In this document: piece after piece, positions 18,273 to 27,734 of the stretch
Position numbering within the stretch: position 1 is the first letter of the stretch
How the letters are laid out: each line of letters opens with the position of its first letter
From: Rhodohalobacter sp. 614A
Lineage (GTDB): Bacteria; Bacteroidota; Rhodothermia; Balneolales; Balneolaceae
Length of the DNA stretch: 64,000 nt
Reading direction: 5' to 3'
Assembly (NCBI RefSeq): GCF_021462415.1
Contig: NZ_JAKEDS010000003.1
Span: forward strand, 212,643-276,642
Position numbers and translations under genes: made by a program
The notes under the pieces: generated by a model
What the model was told of the DNA's origin: nothing
Database searches by the model: none
The model's input: the letters and a program-made list of their open reading frames with translations, nothing else

Positions 18273-19364
18273 ATGGATAAAAAACCATTCTCTCATATTA
18301 AACTGTACTTTTTGTTGTTTTTAATTCTTTTAGGAATCAATTCCTGCAACTATAAAGATTCTGGTTTTTTCGCTCCCACCAGTTCCATTCCGGGAGAAGA
18401 CCCCATGTTAGGTATCCCGGTATTAACGTATCCTTCAAATGGATCTTCGAATCTGGGACGAAATTTAACCCTTGAATGGACACAAGTTCCGGATGCCACG
18501 AGCTATGATTTAGACTTGAAAATTGATGGTGGAAATTACGGAGACGAAAACAGTTTAACAGTAACGGGTATTACGGAAAACCAATACGATATGGAGGAAC
18601 TCCAATATAGTGAAATCTATTGGTGGCGTGTCCGTGCTGTGTCTGCAAATCTTGTTGGCGAATACAGTTTGGAATACAGTTTTGCAACCATGGACGAACC
18701 TATTACCGCACACATCTTAAACATCAGCGTTAATGGAAATGGAACGGTAACGAGCCATGATAACGGTATTAATTGTGGCGGCGATTGTTCCGAAGAATAT
18801 GAAGAAGGAACAGAAGTTACCATCACTGCCGAAGCTGCTGATGGATGGATCTTTGATCGATGGAGTGGAAACATACCGGAATCATGCTCCGCAGATAGTC
18901 CAACTTGTACATTCACAATAGATAATCCCACAGAAATTACGGCACATTTTATTGAGGGATTCCAGGCACCATTAATAGCCGACATAACCGGGGCGTGGCA
19001 ATACTTTTACGCTTTCACAAATAATACCTGTGATGGACAAACTGGAGAATTTTCAGTCCCTGCAGAAGTCTTGCTTTTGGATGAACCAACCAATGAAATT
19101 GGCGTTCAATTCCCGGATGCCCCCGATTTGATTCGTGGAATTTACAATACCCAGTCAGGTCCTGATGCGGGTTGGTTTACAGGTATGACAGGTATGGTTG
19201 ATCTTGGAGGCTATTATGCCCAGGAATTTTGGGATGTACAGTTTCGCTTAGTAGATGGAATTATATATTTGGAAGGAAATTCACTTGTTGAATACTCCGT
19301 AGGCAGTGAACCGGAAGATGTATTTTGTATAAGGGAATATGATCTGATGGGCGAAAAAAAGTGA
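18273..19364 (+). CDS. Lipoprotein with fibronectin-like and bacterial repeat (InlB B-repeat type) domains
   Basis: A 363-residue lipoprotein (signal ending INSC, Cys about 26). Residues about 45-135 resemble a fibronectin type III-like domain used for sugar or protein contacts (LTYPSNGSSNLG, WWRVRAVSA). Residues about 150-230 form a divergent bacterial repeat domain with the usual GNGTVTS, EGTEVTITAEAADGW and TFTIDNPTEITAHF steps plus two Cys pairs. The C-terminal 130 residues are unrecognised. It follows the coiled-coil protein gene by 61 bases and is probably expressed with it as a surface pair. Confidence 0.8.
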   Translation: MDKKPFSHIKLYFLLFLILLGINSCNYKDSGFFAPTSSIPGEDPMLGIPVLTYPSNGSSNLGRNLTLEWTQVPDATSYDLDLKIDGGNYGDENSLTVTGITENQYDMEELQYSEIYWWRVRAVSANLVGEYSLEYSFATMDEPITAHILNISVNGNGTVTSHDNGINCGGDCSEEYEEGTEVTITAEAADGWIFDRWSGNIPESCSADSPTCTFTIDNPTEITAHFIEGFQAPLIADITGAWQYFYAFTNNTCDGQTGEFSVPAEVLLLDEPTNEIGVQFPDAPDLIRGIYNTQSGPDAGWFTGMTGMVDLGGYYAQEFWDVQFRLVDGIIYLEGNSLVEYSVGSEPEDVFCIREYDLMGEKK

Positions 19365-19396
19365 TACGTTGATAGTGATTCAATTTATCACGGTTA

Positions 19397-20056
19397 TCAG
19401 TGAGCGACAATCAAAACCTCTAAACGCCTCGGACCGTGAACTCCCTCTACACGGCTGAGTTCAATGTCTGACGTGGCTGAAGGGCCGGAGATAAATGTGA
19501 TTGGTCGCTCCTCTTTTTTTACGGCGGTTTCTAACGCGGAAAAACCTTCCGGGATCAATTCAACGATTTGCTTCTCATAAACAATACAGAGATGGTAGTC
19601 GGGCAGTAAAGTCAGTGCCCGGCGTCCTTGCCCGTCACCGGCATCAAGAATGATTGTACCGGTTTGAGCTACCGCATGTGCACAGGTAGTGATAACACCG
19701 TCAGAATTATCTAATTCATTGTGAGACAGACTATTAATTGAATCATCAAAAATAAGTTTTAAATCATCCGGCAACAGTTTTTCCGGAAAACCAGCCGGTA
19801 TTACCAGTTTCTTTACATGTTCTCTTTTGCAACTTTCAGAAATTACTTCTTTCAAGTTACTCTCCTTCACTCGCTTTACAGTTGCTTTGTACTCACCTAC
19901 TCTTTCTGCAAATAATTCAACGATTTCTGCATGCGGCAGTTCTCCCTTTTTCCGGTATGTTCTTGGGATTTCAATGTCATAAGGTTTTTCAGTATCGGGT
20001 ACGCCTGAGAGTGCTTGTCTAATTGTATCAAGCATTTTTTCTTTCGCCTCATTCAT
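19397..20056 (-). CDS. lutC: Lactate utilization protein C (LUD domain)
   Basis: A 219-residue LUD-domain protein, the third subunit of the LutABC L-lactate oxidation system. The C-terminal core contains DGVITTCAHAVAQTGTIIL and FISGPSATSDIELSRVEGVHGP, the signature of LutC/YkgG proteins. Its start overlaps the lutB stop by eight bases, so the two are translationally coupled. In Bacillus the three proteins together oxidise L-lactate to pyruvate. Here lutABC directly follows the rhamnose catabolic genes on the same strand, consistent with lactate as the product of lactaldehyde oxidation. Confidence 0.93.
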   Translation of the reverse strand: MNEAKEKMLDTIRQALSGVPDTEKPYDIEIPRTYRKKGELPHAEIVELFAERVGEYKATVKRVKESNLKEVISESCKREHVKKLVIPAGFPEKLLPDDLKLIFDDSINSLSHNELDNSDGVITTCAHAVAQTGTIILDAGDGQGRRALTLLPDYHLCIVYEKQIVELIPEGFSALETAVKKEERPITFISGPSATSDIELSRVEGVHGPRRLEVLIVAH

Positions 20057-21470
20057 CCCGTTTCCTCCACCACTCTCTGAATGTTTGATCCGGTATTGCC
20101 TTCAGATCACGCATATCCGTCCAGCCGGAAAGTTTCCCCGGCAGTTTTGAAATCCTGCCATCTTTGGTGAAAAAAGATTGACCGGTCCGAGCTAATTTCT
20201 GGCCGCGCTCATACCGCGATCGGCTTTGAAAAGCTCGGGCCATGATTTTCATCCCGATCTGTTCGGGATTTGCTTTCTGCCTGAAACCATCCTTGCTTTT
20301 TTTATGATCCACAATCTTTCCCCGAAGATGCAGTAGCACATCAGGAATATTAATTTTTACGGGACAAACCTCGTAACATGCACCACAAAGTGATGATGCA
20401 TACGGCAAGGAAGCCGCGCTCTTATCGTCAAGGCCTTTAAGCTGAGGAGTTAAAATCGCGCCAATCGGGCCTGGATATACGGAGTGATAGGCATGTCCGC
20501 CCGTTCGTTCATAAACGGGGCAGACATTCAAACAGGCGCTGCAACGAATGCAATGTAGTGTTTGCCTTCCCACCTCATCTGCCAATACTTTCGTGCGGCC
20601 ATTATCCAATAAAACCAAATGAAACTCCTGTGGACCATCCCCTTCGGTAACACCTGTCCAGAAAGAATTATAGGGATTCATCCGTTCCGCTGTTGATGAC
20701 CGTGGCAGCAACTGCATAAATACCTCAAAGTCCTGCCAGGTCGGAATGATTTTCTCAATCCCCATAACTGTAATCAATGTTTCCGGCAGTGTTGTACACA
20801 TCCTTCCATTTCCTTCCGATTCAACGACAGCAATCGTCCCGGTTTCAGCTACACCAAAATTTGCTCCGCTGATTCCGACTTTAGCATTTAAAAATTTCTT
20901 TCGAAGATAGAGACGTGCAGCTTCTGCAAGGTCTTCCGGTCGGTCGCTTAACTCCTTCTGATTCAGTTTTTTTCGGAAAAGCTCACGAATTTCTGCCCTG
21001 TTTTTATGAATGGCCGGGACCAAAATATGTGAAGGCTCATCTTCGGCCAGTTGCACAATCAATTCTGCAAGATCGGTTTCCAAAGCCCGGACGCCTTCAT
21101 TGGCAAGCGCCTGATTCAGTTTGATTTCATCCGTTGTAATCGATTTTACTTTTACAACTTCTTCCACCTTTTTTTGATTAACCAGTCCAACAATGATTTT
21201 GTTAGCCTCTTCCGCATCTTTGGCCCAATGGACATGCCCACCCGCTTTTTGAACGGACTCTTCAAGTTGCAACAGGTATTTGTCCAGATGGCGCATCACC
21301 CGGGTTTTAATTCGGCTCCCTGCTTCCCTCAAGTCTTCCCAATCCGGCATCTCCCCTACAGTTACTTTCCGTTTCTCACGAATAGTATGAGTGGCATGAC
21401 CGATATTTTTTCGCAACTGGGTGTTTGATAAATATGCCTGTGCCGATTCTTCAAATGTTGGAGAATTCAT
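20049..21470 (-). CDS. lutB: Lactate utilization protein B (iron-sulfur LUD protein)
   Basis: A 473-residue iron-sulfur protein. The N-terminal LUD region (about 60-300) includes VGISGANFGVAETGTIAVVES. Two ferredoxin-type clusters follow, CIRCSACLNVCPVYE near residue 308 and CGACYEVCPVKINIP near residue 360, the usual LutB arrangement. It should pass electrons from lactate oxidation within the LutABC complex. It starts three bases after the lutA stop and overlaps lutC, so the three genes form one tight operon. Confidence 0.95.
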   Translation of the reverse strand: MNSPTFEESAQAYLSNTQLRKNIGHATHTIREKRKVTVGEMPDWEDLREAGSRIKTRVMRHLDKYLLQLEESVQKAGGHVHWAKDAEEANKIIVGLVNQKKVEEVVKVKSITTDEIKLNQALANEGVRALETDLAELIVQLAEDEPSHILVPAIHKNRAEIRELFRKKLNQKELSDRPEDLAEAARLYLRKKFLNAKVGISGANFGVAETGTIAVVESEGNGRMCTTLPETLITVMGIEKIIPTWQDFEVFMQLLPRSSTAERMNPYNSFWTGVTEGDGPQEFHLVLLDNGRTKVLADEVGRQTLHCIRCSACLNVCPVYERTGGHAYHSVYPGPIGAILTPQLKGLDDKSAASLPYASSLCGACYEVCPVKINIPDVLLHLRGKIVDHKKSKDGFRQKANPEQIGMKIMARAFQSRSRYERGQKLARTGQSFFTKDGRISKLPGKLSGWTDMRDLKAIPDQTFREWWRKRDE

Positions 21471-21473
21471 TAT

Positions 21474-22205
21474 TTATTCCTCCGTTGAAGCTAAAATTTC
21501 AGCAATATGTACCGGTTTTACACCACTTCGCTGACGGCTTAAAGCTCCTCCGATGTGCATCAAACAAGAGTTGTCTGCCGCGGAGCAAACTTCGGCGCCG
21601 GTTTCTTTTACATGTCGAACTTTATCGCCCAGCATTGCCATCGAGGTATCCGCATTCTTAACGGAAAAAGTGCCTCCGAATCCACAGCATTCCTCAGCGC
21701 CCGGAAGCTCTACAAGGTCAATTCCTTTTACATTTCGCAAAAGTTTTAAAGGTGAATCCCCAATCCTTAAAACACGCATAGAATGGCAGGTTGGGTGGTA
21801 AGTTACCCGGTGCGGATAATATGCGCCCACATCTAAAATCCCGAGTTTATCGACAATAAATTGCGTGAGTTCAAACACCTTTGGGATGATCTCGTTTACT
21901 TTTCTTATCAGATTTTCATCCCCGGATCTTTCAGCCAGTTTTCCATAAAACTCATGAACCATTCCAACACACGAAGCTGACGGCGCCACAATTACTTCAG
22001 CATCTCCAAAAACATCCACAAACCGCCTCACCAGGGGAATTGCCTCATCTTGGTAACCGGTATTATAATGCATCTGTCCACAGCAAGTTTGTTCGAGGGG
22101 GAAATCCACCGAATGTCCCAATCGCTCCAATAATCGCACCATGGCCTGCCCGGTTTCGGGATACAACGTATCGTTAAAGCATGTTATGAAAAGGGATATC
22201 TGCAT
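21474..22205 (-). CDS. lutA: Lactate utilization protein A (CCG-domain Fe-S oxidoreductase)
   Basis: A 243-residue protein with two CCG cysteine-rich domains, seen as QTCCGQMHYNTGY in the first half and EECCGFGGTF in the second. These bind the iron-sulfur centre in LutA/YkgE and related heterodisulfide reductase-like subunits. First gene of lutABC; it follows the sugar-kinase gene by 41 bases in the same direction, so the lut genes probably belong to the rhamnose transcription unit. Confidence 0.95.
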   Translation of the reverse strand: MQISLFITCFNDTLYPETGQAMVRLLERLGHSVDFPLEQTCCGQMHYNTGYQDEAIPLVRRFVDVFGDAEVIVAPSASCVGMVHEFYGKLAERSGDENLIRKVNEIIPKVFELTQFIVDKLGILDVGAYYPHRVTYHPTCHSMRVLRIGDSPLKLLRNVKGIDLVELPGAEECCGFGGTFSVKNADTSMAMLGDKVRHVKETGAEVCSAADNSCLMHIGGALSRQRSGVKPVHIAEILASTEE

Positions 22206-22246
22206 AGGCTAAATCTAAAGTAGCAGGTATTGAGTATGGAGACAAT

Positions 22247-23734
22247 CTAAACCCATGAATAATTTTCCAGGTTTAAATTACCAAGTGGCTTAACCAGTTT
22301 TAAGTCCAAAAGCTTTTTGATGTCATCGAGATCCCGACTCTTGTCGGGAGAAGTCTGACCCAAATGAGATTCAAGTTTGCTGACATGAGATTGCTCCACT
22401 TCATTCCTAATAACCGATTCTTCATTTACAACCAGTGCAGCCCCAAGCGCTGAGGCATTTGGCAATGAAGACGTATAGATTTCTTTATCCTCAAAAAAAG
22501 TGGCCAATAATGACAAGAAGAGCACATTTTGACTAAATCCACCGGTCACGATTAGTTTCCCGATTTTATTATTTCCTTCTGCAAGTTTGATCGATTCGGA
22601 CTGGATATAAACCAAATCCAACACAAGCTGATTATAAGCTTCCTTCGCAGATGAAAACTGATCCAATTGCCAGTCACCTTGTTTTTCCTGTGGAAACGGG
22701 CCCGAACTGTACGCTTTTTCAAGGTCAAGTCCTTGTCCTGATTTCCTGTTTTTAATGGTCTCTTTCATTAATGCTACATCAAAAGCAGAACTATTCTCAT
22801 CAACAGATTCACCAAAAAAATCTTCAATCTTTTTCTTTTGATGGGAATATTCAGCTCCCAAAAAGAACCGGGATGCTTTGACCTGGTTTCCATAAATATC
22901 CAGATAACAGAGACAGTCCCGCTCTAACTCCTCATAGGTTAAAGGCTCGTCATTAAACGGATTTAGCGTAATACTCCAAGTTCCGGTAGAAACCAGCAGG
23001 AACGAATCATTCATTCCCATCAGGTAAGGTGCAAGCGCCGCTGAACTGTCATGAATTCCCGGCCCGACTTTGATGTCCTGATCATTTACAGAAAACTCCG
23101 AAATCGCTTTTGGTGATGGCAAAAGATTGCGAACCTCTTCACGATCTACCCATTGATGGTAGTTCATTTTATCAAAATCCCACAAACCCGTATGGCAACC
23201 AATACTGGTTAATTCAGAAACTTTTCTTCCCGTAAACAAGTAACTCAGGTAATTTGGAAAATGAAGAGAAGTCTCAATGGAGGAAAATAATCCAGGCTTT
23301 CGATGTTTCAGCCAATAAAGCTGCAAACCGGAATTGAGCATTCCCATCGGCGGAGAAGCCGTTTGTAAAGAAAACGTCTCCTTTCCCCCTGCTGACTCAT
23401 AAAATTCTGAAAGAAGTTCGTCCGGATAATTTTTCAGGTAGTTATACAGATCTGTGACTGGTTCTCCATTTTTATCGAGATGTACAAGACTGGCTCCATA
23501 CGCAGAGAAGTTCATCGCCTGGATATCATATCTCTTGTTCGCTTCGCTGATTTGATCCTTTATCCAATCTGTCAGTTTTGCGAGATCTTCACAAGAATCG
23601 CCGTCATCGTCCGTGGATTCTTCCAGTTCGGTTTGATGTTTCTCGATTACGGCATATTTCTCATCAAACAACAAAAACTTCTTGTTGGTCTTGCCGATAT
23701 CAAAAATAGCTGTTACTTGTTTGGGTGATGACAT
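22247..23734 (-). CDS. rhaB: FGGY-family carbohydrate kinase, probable L-rhamnulokinase
   Basis: A 495-residue cytoplasmic sugar kinase. The N-terminus ends a strand with AIFDIGKTNKKFLLF, the phosphate loop of FGGY kinases; LLVSTGTWSITLNPF and LIVTGGFSQNVLFL are the C-terminal ATP-site loops. From its place between RhaI and RhaEW genes it should phosphorylate L-rhamnulose at position 1. Specificity is inferred from context; a fuculokinase role is the main alternative. A hairpin-like repeat at 22332-22349 lies inside the poorly conserved C-terminal tail, in frame. Start at 23734; the upstream gap to rhaI is 93 bases. Confidence 0.82.
   Translation of the reverse strand: MSSPKQVTAIFDIGKTNKKFLLFDEKYAVIEKHQTELEESTDDDGDSCEDLAKLTDWIKDQISEANKRYDIQAMNFSAYGASLVHLDKNGEPVTDLYNYLKNYPDELLSEFYESAGGKETFSLQTASPPMGMLNSGLQLYWLKHRKPGLFSSIETSLHFPNYLSYLFTGRKVSELTSIGCHTGLWDFDKMNYHQWVDREEVRNLLPSPKAISEFSVNDQDIKVGPGIHDSSAALAPYLMGMNDSFLLVSTGTWSITLNPFNDEPLTYEELERDCLCYLDIYGNQVKASRFFLGAEYSHQKKKIEDFFGESVDENSSAFDVALMKETIKNRKSGQGLDLEKAYSSGPFPQEKQGDWQLDQFSSAKEAYNQLVLDLVYIQSESIKLAEGNNKIGKLIVTGGFSQNVLFLSLLATFFEDKEIYTSSLPNASALGAALVVNEESVIRNEVEQSHVSKLESHLGQTSPDKSRDLDDIKKLLDLKLVKPLGNLNLENYSWV
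22332..22349. repeat. Hairpin element inside the kinase gene
   Basis: TCCCGAC and GTCGGGA form a perfect seven-base stem around a TCTT loop, flanked by GAGA and GAAG. It encodes SPDKSRDL in a C-terminal tail that follows the last recognisable kinase motif. GC-rich short hairpins like this are often dispersed repeats, but no second copy is present in this window, so the repeat nature is unproven. Confidence 0.35.
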
Positions 23735-23827
23735 TGTTGCTTTACAAGTAATAATTACAAAAAATCAGACCCGAAAACTTTTCTAAAAGCATATTCACAC
23801 TGGTCTGGGCAAACTCTGATTGAACTT

Positions 23828-25111
23828 CTAAAGCCCGGTCGCGATTGTCTCGGAGCCACGTTCATTGATCAAATTCTTACGGACTTCCAGTTTCCTGAAC
23901 AGATCAATCGGATTGGCAGCACCACCGGTCTTTATCCGTGATTCCCGAAGCAATGGGCGTACATCCGTTTGAAAGGCATCCTGCAAACATTCCTGCGCCA
24001 AAACAGGATCATTGGATTCTCTTGCCTCCGAGAGTTTTTCTCGATCAATCAAAAGTGCCTGAGCATATGATTTTTTGATGGCTTCAACCGACTGTAATAA
24101 GTCTTCCAACGGATCTTTCACGTTATGACTCGCATCAATCATCCATGAAATGTTCTGCTCTAAATCGTCTTTTCCGCTTGTTCCTTCAACCAATTCATTG
24201 TAAATCAAAAACAGTTGATACGGTTTGATAGAGCCGGTCGTCAAATCATCGTCTCCATATTTCGAATCATTGAAATGAAAACCACCTAACTTATTTTCAG
24301 CCAATAAAATAGAAACAATTTGTTCAATATTTGTATTGGGCAGATGATGCCCAAGATCAACCAAGGTTTTAGCTTTTTCACCGAGCTTATTGGCAAGTAA
24401 AAAAGAAGTTCCCCAGTCGGGAATCACCATCGAGTAAAAATTGGGTTCGTACGGTTTATATTCAATCAGCAGTTTCCAATCGTCAGGCAATTCTGCGTAA
24501 ATCTCTTCCAAAGACTGATGGGTTCTCTCCAAAGCTTTGCTGAAATTTTGCTGGCCCGGGAAAACAGAACCATCAGCCAGCCAAATGGTCAAAGCTTTGG
24601 AACCAAGAGCATCTCCATATTTGATGACTTCGATATTATGATCGATTGCCTGTTTTCTTACACTTCTGTCCGTATGTGAGAGTGATCCAAATTTGTACGA
24701 ATATTCCTGGTCCTTTTGATCCTGGAAGGTGTTTGAATTTACCGCATCAAAAAGGATGTCCAAATCATCTGCCAGTTCTTTAATCGCAGCCGTATCTTCC
24801 GGGATATCCCACGGAATATGAAGTGAAATAGCGCCACTGGATTGATTCAAAGCATGAATCAACCCTACATCTTCAATCTTTTGCTCAAGGCTGCCTGGCT
24901 CTCCACCGATTGGGAAGCGCCCAAAACGGGTCCCTCCAGCTCCCAACGCCCAACTTGGAATAGCTACCTGAAATGTAGAAAGTTGATTTACAAGTGATTC
25001 AACATCAATGCCTTTGCCCGCCAAATGACCAGCCAATACTTCGTATGACTCTTTGTGGGGTTTGGCTTTTTCATCATTGTGTGCAAGTATCTGGTCTTTA
25101 GTAATTCTCAT
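23828..25111 (-). CDS. rhaI: L-rhamnose isomerase / sugar isomerase (RhaI type)
   Basis: A 427-residue TIM-barrel isomerase of the RhaI type (Pseudomonas stutzeri and Gram-positive group), distinct from E. coli RhaA. The metal-binding acids are recognisable: Glu in LLIEYKPYEP, Asp and His in VDLGHHLPNTNIEQ, Asp in GGFHFNDSKYGDDDLTTGSI and Asp in WMIDASHNVKDP. It should convert L-rhamnose to L-rhamnulose in the cytoplasm with a divalent metal. It lies between the small membrane protein gene and the kinase gene on the same strand. Confidence 0.93.
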   Translation of the reverse strand: MRITKDQILAHNDEKAKPHKESYEVLAGHLAGKGIDVESLVNQLSTFQVAIPSWALGAGGTRFGRFPIGGEPGSLEQKIEDVGLIHALNQSSGAISLHIPWDIPEDTAAIKELADDLDILFDAVNSNTFQDQKDQEYSYKFGSLSHTDRSVRKQAIDHNIEVIKYGDALGSKALTIWLADGSVFPGQQNFSKALERTHQSLEEIYAELPDDWKLLIEYKPYEPNFYSMVIPDWGTSFLLANKLGEKAKTLVDLGHHLPNTNIEQIVSILLAENKLGGFHFNDSKYGDDDLTTGSIKPYQLFLIYNELVEGTSGKDDLEQNISWMIDASHNVKDPLEDLLQSVEAIKKSYAQALLIDREKLSEARESNDPVLAQECLQDAFQTDVRPLLRESRIKTGGAANPIDLFRKLEVRKNLINERGSETIATGL

Positions 25112-25156
25112 GTAAACCGGATTTCAATTTCGAGTCATTTTAGCTGAAGATGTTGG

Positions 25157-25330
25157 TTAAAGCTTTTGCTCTCTGATCCACAGCGGTGCAGTAGCAAACC
25201 ATAAGATCATCCCGATAAGCATCCACTGTTTGTGAGATTCAAAAGAAATTTCCTGGATAAAAACCAGCACAGACGGGATTATCGTCATCCCCAGACCGAT
25301 GATTGATAGTGTGATTAACAGAGCTTTCAT
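25157..25330 (-). CDS. 57-residue conserved-type membrane protein
   Basis: A short frame with ATG at 25330 and TAA at 25157. The 57 residues make two hydrophobic helices (LLITLSIIGLGMTIIPSVLV and MLIGMILWFATAPLW) joined by a polar turn with a HKQWM motif and a basic tail. I recall similar small two-helix proteins next to sugar catabolism genes in Bacteroidota, but cannot name a family. It lies 22 bases after the RhaEW gene and 45 before rhaI, so it is a member of the rhamnose operon. It could assist a transporter. Regular placement and clean composition make it likely real. Confidence 0.7.
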   Translation of the reverse strand: MKALLITLSIIGLGMTIIPSVLVFIQEISFESHKQWMLIGMILWFATAPLWIREQKL

Positions 25331-25352
25331 AGTATTCAGATTTTGAATGAGA

Positions 25353-27590
25353 TTATCTCAAAAATGCTTCTTTTAAACCTCCGTCAACCGGAATGATATG
25401 ACCGGATGTGTTCTCGAATTTGGAGCTCAATAACTGGTAAATCGCTTCACTTTGCTGCTTGAGAGTAATCGGCTTTTTGGTCAGAGTTCTTCCGGCATAA
25501 AATCCGGCTAATTTATCCCGGAGTGATTCCGTGCTTTCATCATCTGTAAATTCTATTCCATATTTAGAGAGAGAAGCGATAACGCGGTCGCGCGGGAACA
25601 TACTGCTGCCTTCTACAACGGTTGCCGGAGCAACTCCATTAACCCGTACATTTGGCGAAAGTGCAACAGAGAGTTCCCGGATTAAATGGTTTGCGGCTGA
25701 TTTGCTGGTATCGTAGGCAAAACTACCGTCTTTCGGAACCACGGCATTCGCGCTGGTTGTAATCACCATGCTCCCCTTCAGGTTTTGAGCTTTCCAAATC
25801 TTGGAAGCTTCGTCCGCTACAATAAAGTTTCCTTTCACATTTACGGCAAAGCTTTTATCCCATGCAGAATCGCTTACGTTTCCGGCCTGATCGGGTGTGG
25901 GATAAAGTCCGGCTGTCACAGCGACATTGTCCAAACCTCCATAGGCGATAACAATCTCGTGCATAGCTTCCTGTACAGATTTCCGATCCGTTATATCACA
26001 CTTCAAGCCAATGATATCGCCGGATCCGCTAATGTCGGATCCGGCCACACCAACTCCCATCCCGATATGATCAAGGATTTCATCTGCAATTTGCCCGGCG
26101 GCGTTCTCATCTAAATCCAGAGCTACAACAGTTGCTCCTTCATCGATAAGCCGCGGGACCAAATCTCTTCCAATTCCACTGCCGGCACCAATGACAGCAA
26201 CAATTTGTCGTGAAAGTTCCGCTTCTGGCGGCATTCGCTGTAACTTCGCTTCCTCAAGTGCCCAATACTCAATATCATAAGCTTCTTGTTTGGGAAGAGC
26301 GGTATACGTGGCAACGGATTCTGCTCCTCTCATCACGCCAATGGCAGCTGTATAAAATTCGGCTGTTACCCTGGATTCGCTTTTATTCTTGCCCCAGGTA
26401 ATCATTCCCAATCCGGGAATCAGAATTACGGTTGGATTCGGATCACGCATATTCGGTGAATTCTCATCACTGTGATTGCCGTAATAATCTGCATAATCGC
26501 TACGGTAGGTTTCCAGTCCCGATTTTATTTCGCTTTTAAGGTCTTCGAGAGAATCTTCGCCTGGATCCCAGGTTACATATAATGGTTTGATTTTTGTCCT
26601 CAAAAAGTGATCCGGACACGAAGTACCCAACTCGGCAAGCTCGGGAGCATCTTTCGAATTGATAAACTGGAGAGTTGTTTCATCATCCTGAATGGTTCCG
26701 ATAAACTGGTTCTGCTGGCTGACTTGTCCGCGTAAAAACGGCAGGATTTCAAAAAAGACAGCTCTTCTTTCTGCCTTGCCTAGGGATTCGTATTTGGCTC
26801 CGCCAAATGAGTCTTCTCCTTTTTCATGATTGGCAAGATATTGCGCTGCTTTGTTGATTAAATCCAGGCTAAGTTCATAGCATTCTTTATCATCATTTGC
26901 CCAATTTATCAGGCCATGGCCGCCAAGAATGATGCCTTTAATGCCAGGATTATTTTCAATGGTTTCCTGGAGTTTTAATCCTAATTCAAAACCGGGCCGC
27001 ATCCAATCCACCCAAACTACTTCATCCCCATAAATCTTTTCGGTTAACTCTGGACCATTATCAGCGGTGGCAATTGCAATAACCGGAACCGGATGTGTGT
27101 GGTCTACAAATTTGTAAGGAATAAAACTGTGAAGCGGGGTATCAATTGATGGAGCACGCGGATTGAGATTATATGTGCAATGCGGATACATTTCCGTCAT
27201 GGAATCTTCAGCTGGAGTTTTCAGTCCGGTATTCTCCATGGCATCGTAAACATCCTGGAGTTTCAACAGTTTTTGTTGATAGAGTGAAGCAAAGTTGGGT
27301 TTCTTTGCTGTTCGGAGATCGCCCCCGGATCCTTTTACCCAAAGAATCTCCACTTCCTCATTTGTGAGAGGATCTTTCTCAGTCAATTTACTGGAAGTAT
27401 TTCCTCCACCCGTATTATTGATGTAGGCATCACTTCCCAATAAATTGGATCGATAAACGAGGCGTGCCAACGGATCTTTTCCGCTGGCTACTTCGTCTTT
27501 CCATTTGCTTTCAACAATTCTAAAGTAATTTTCTGTAGTACTGATATTCATTTTTTCGGTGTCTGTAGTTTTTAAAATATCCGTATCCAT
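25353..27590 (-). CDS. rhaEW: Bifunctional rhamnulose-1-phosphate aldolase / lactaldehyde dehydrogenase
   Basis: A 745-residue fusion. Residues about 20-430 are a class II aldolase domain with VDHTHPVPVIA and GGHGLINW supplying zinc ligands. Residues about 455-745 are a short-chain dehydrogenase with VAVIGAGSGIGRDL, TAGLYPT and the catalytic YDTSK. Such proteins (RhaE-RhaW) split L-rhamnulose-1-phosphate into dihydroxyacetone phosphate and L-lactaldehyde, then oxidise the aldehyde to L-lactate with NAD. The lutABC genes downstream on the same strand take lactate to pyruvate. The permease gene lies 144 bases upstream, with a possible internal promoter between. Confidence 0.94.
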   Translation of the reverse strand: MDTDILKTTDTEKMNISTTENYFRIVESKWKDEVASGKDPLARLVYRSNLLGSDAYINNTGGGNTSSKLTEKDPLTNEEVEILWVKGSGGDLRTAKKPNFASLYQQKLLKLQDVYDAMENTGLKTPAEDSMTEMYPHCTYNLNPRAPSIDTPLHSFIPYKFVDHTHPVPVIAIATADNGPELTEKIYGDEVVWVDWMRPGFELGLKLQETIENNPGIKGIILGGHGLINWANDDKECYELSLDLINKAAQYLANHEKGEDSFGGAKYESLGKAERRAVFFEILPFLRGQVSQQNQFIGTIQDDETTLQFINSKDAPELAELGTSCPDHFLRTKIKPLYVTWDPGEDSLEDLKSEIKSGLETYRSDYADYYGNHSDENSPNMRDPNPTVILIPGLGMITWGKNKSESRVTAEFYTAAIGVMRGAESVATYTALPKQEAYDIEYWALEEAKLQRMPPEAELSRQIVAVIGAGSGIGRDLVPRLIDEGATVVALDLDENAAGQIADEILDHIGMGVGVAGSDISGSGDIIGLKCDITDRKSVQEAMHEIVIAYGGLDNVAVTAGLYPTPDQAGNVSDSAWDKSFAVNVKGNFIVADEASKIWKAQNLKGSMVITTSANAVVPKDGSFAYDTSKSAANHLIRELSVALSPNVRVNGVAPATVVEGSSMFPRDRVIASLSKYGIEFTDDESTESLRDKLAGFYAGRTLTKKPITLKQQSEAIYQLLSSKFENTSGHIIPVDGGLKEAFLR

Positions 27591-27734
27591 TTTTTTCCAT
27601 TTAAATTCAATTGATAATAATCGACGGAGTCTCTCGGTTCTGTCATCAACCCTATTAAAAAATTATTTTGAACTCAGTAAACAGGTTGCAAAAAATAACT
27701 CTCCATTTCCGGGTTCTTTTATAACTAACATTTT

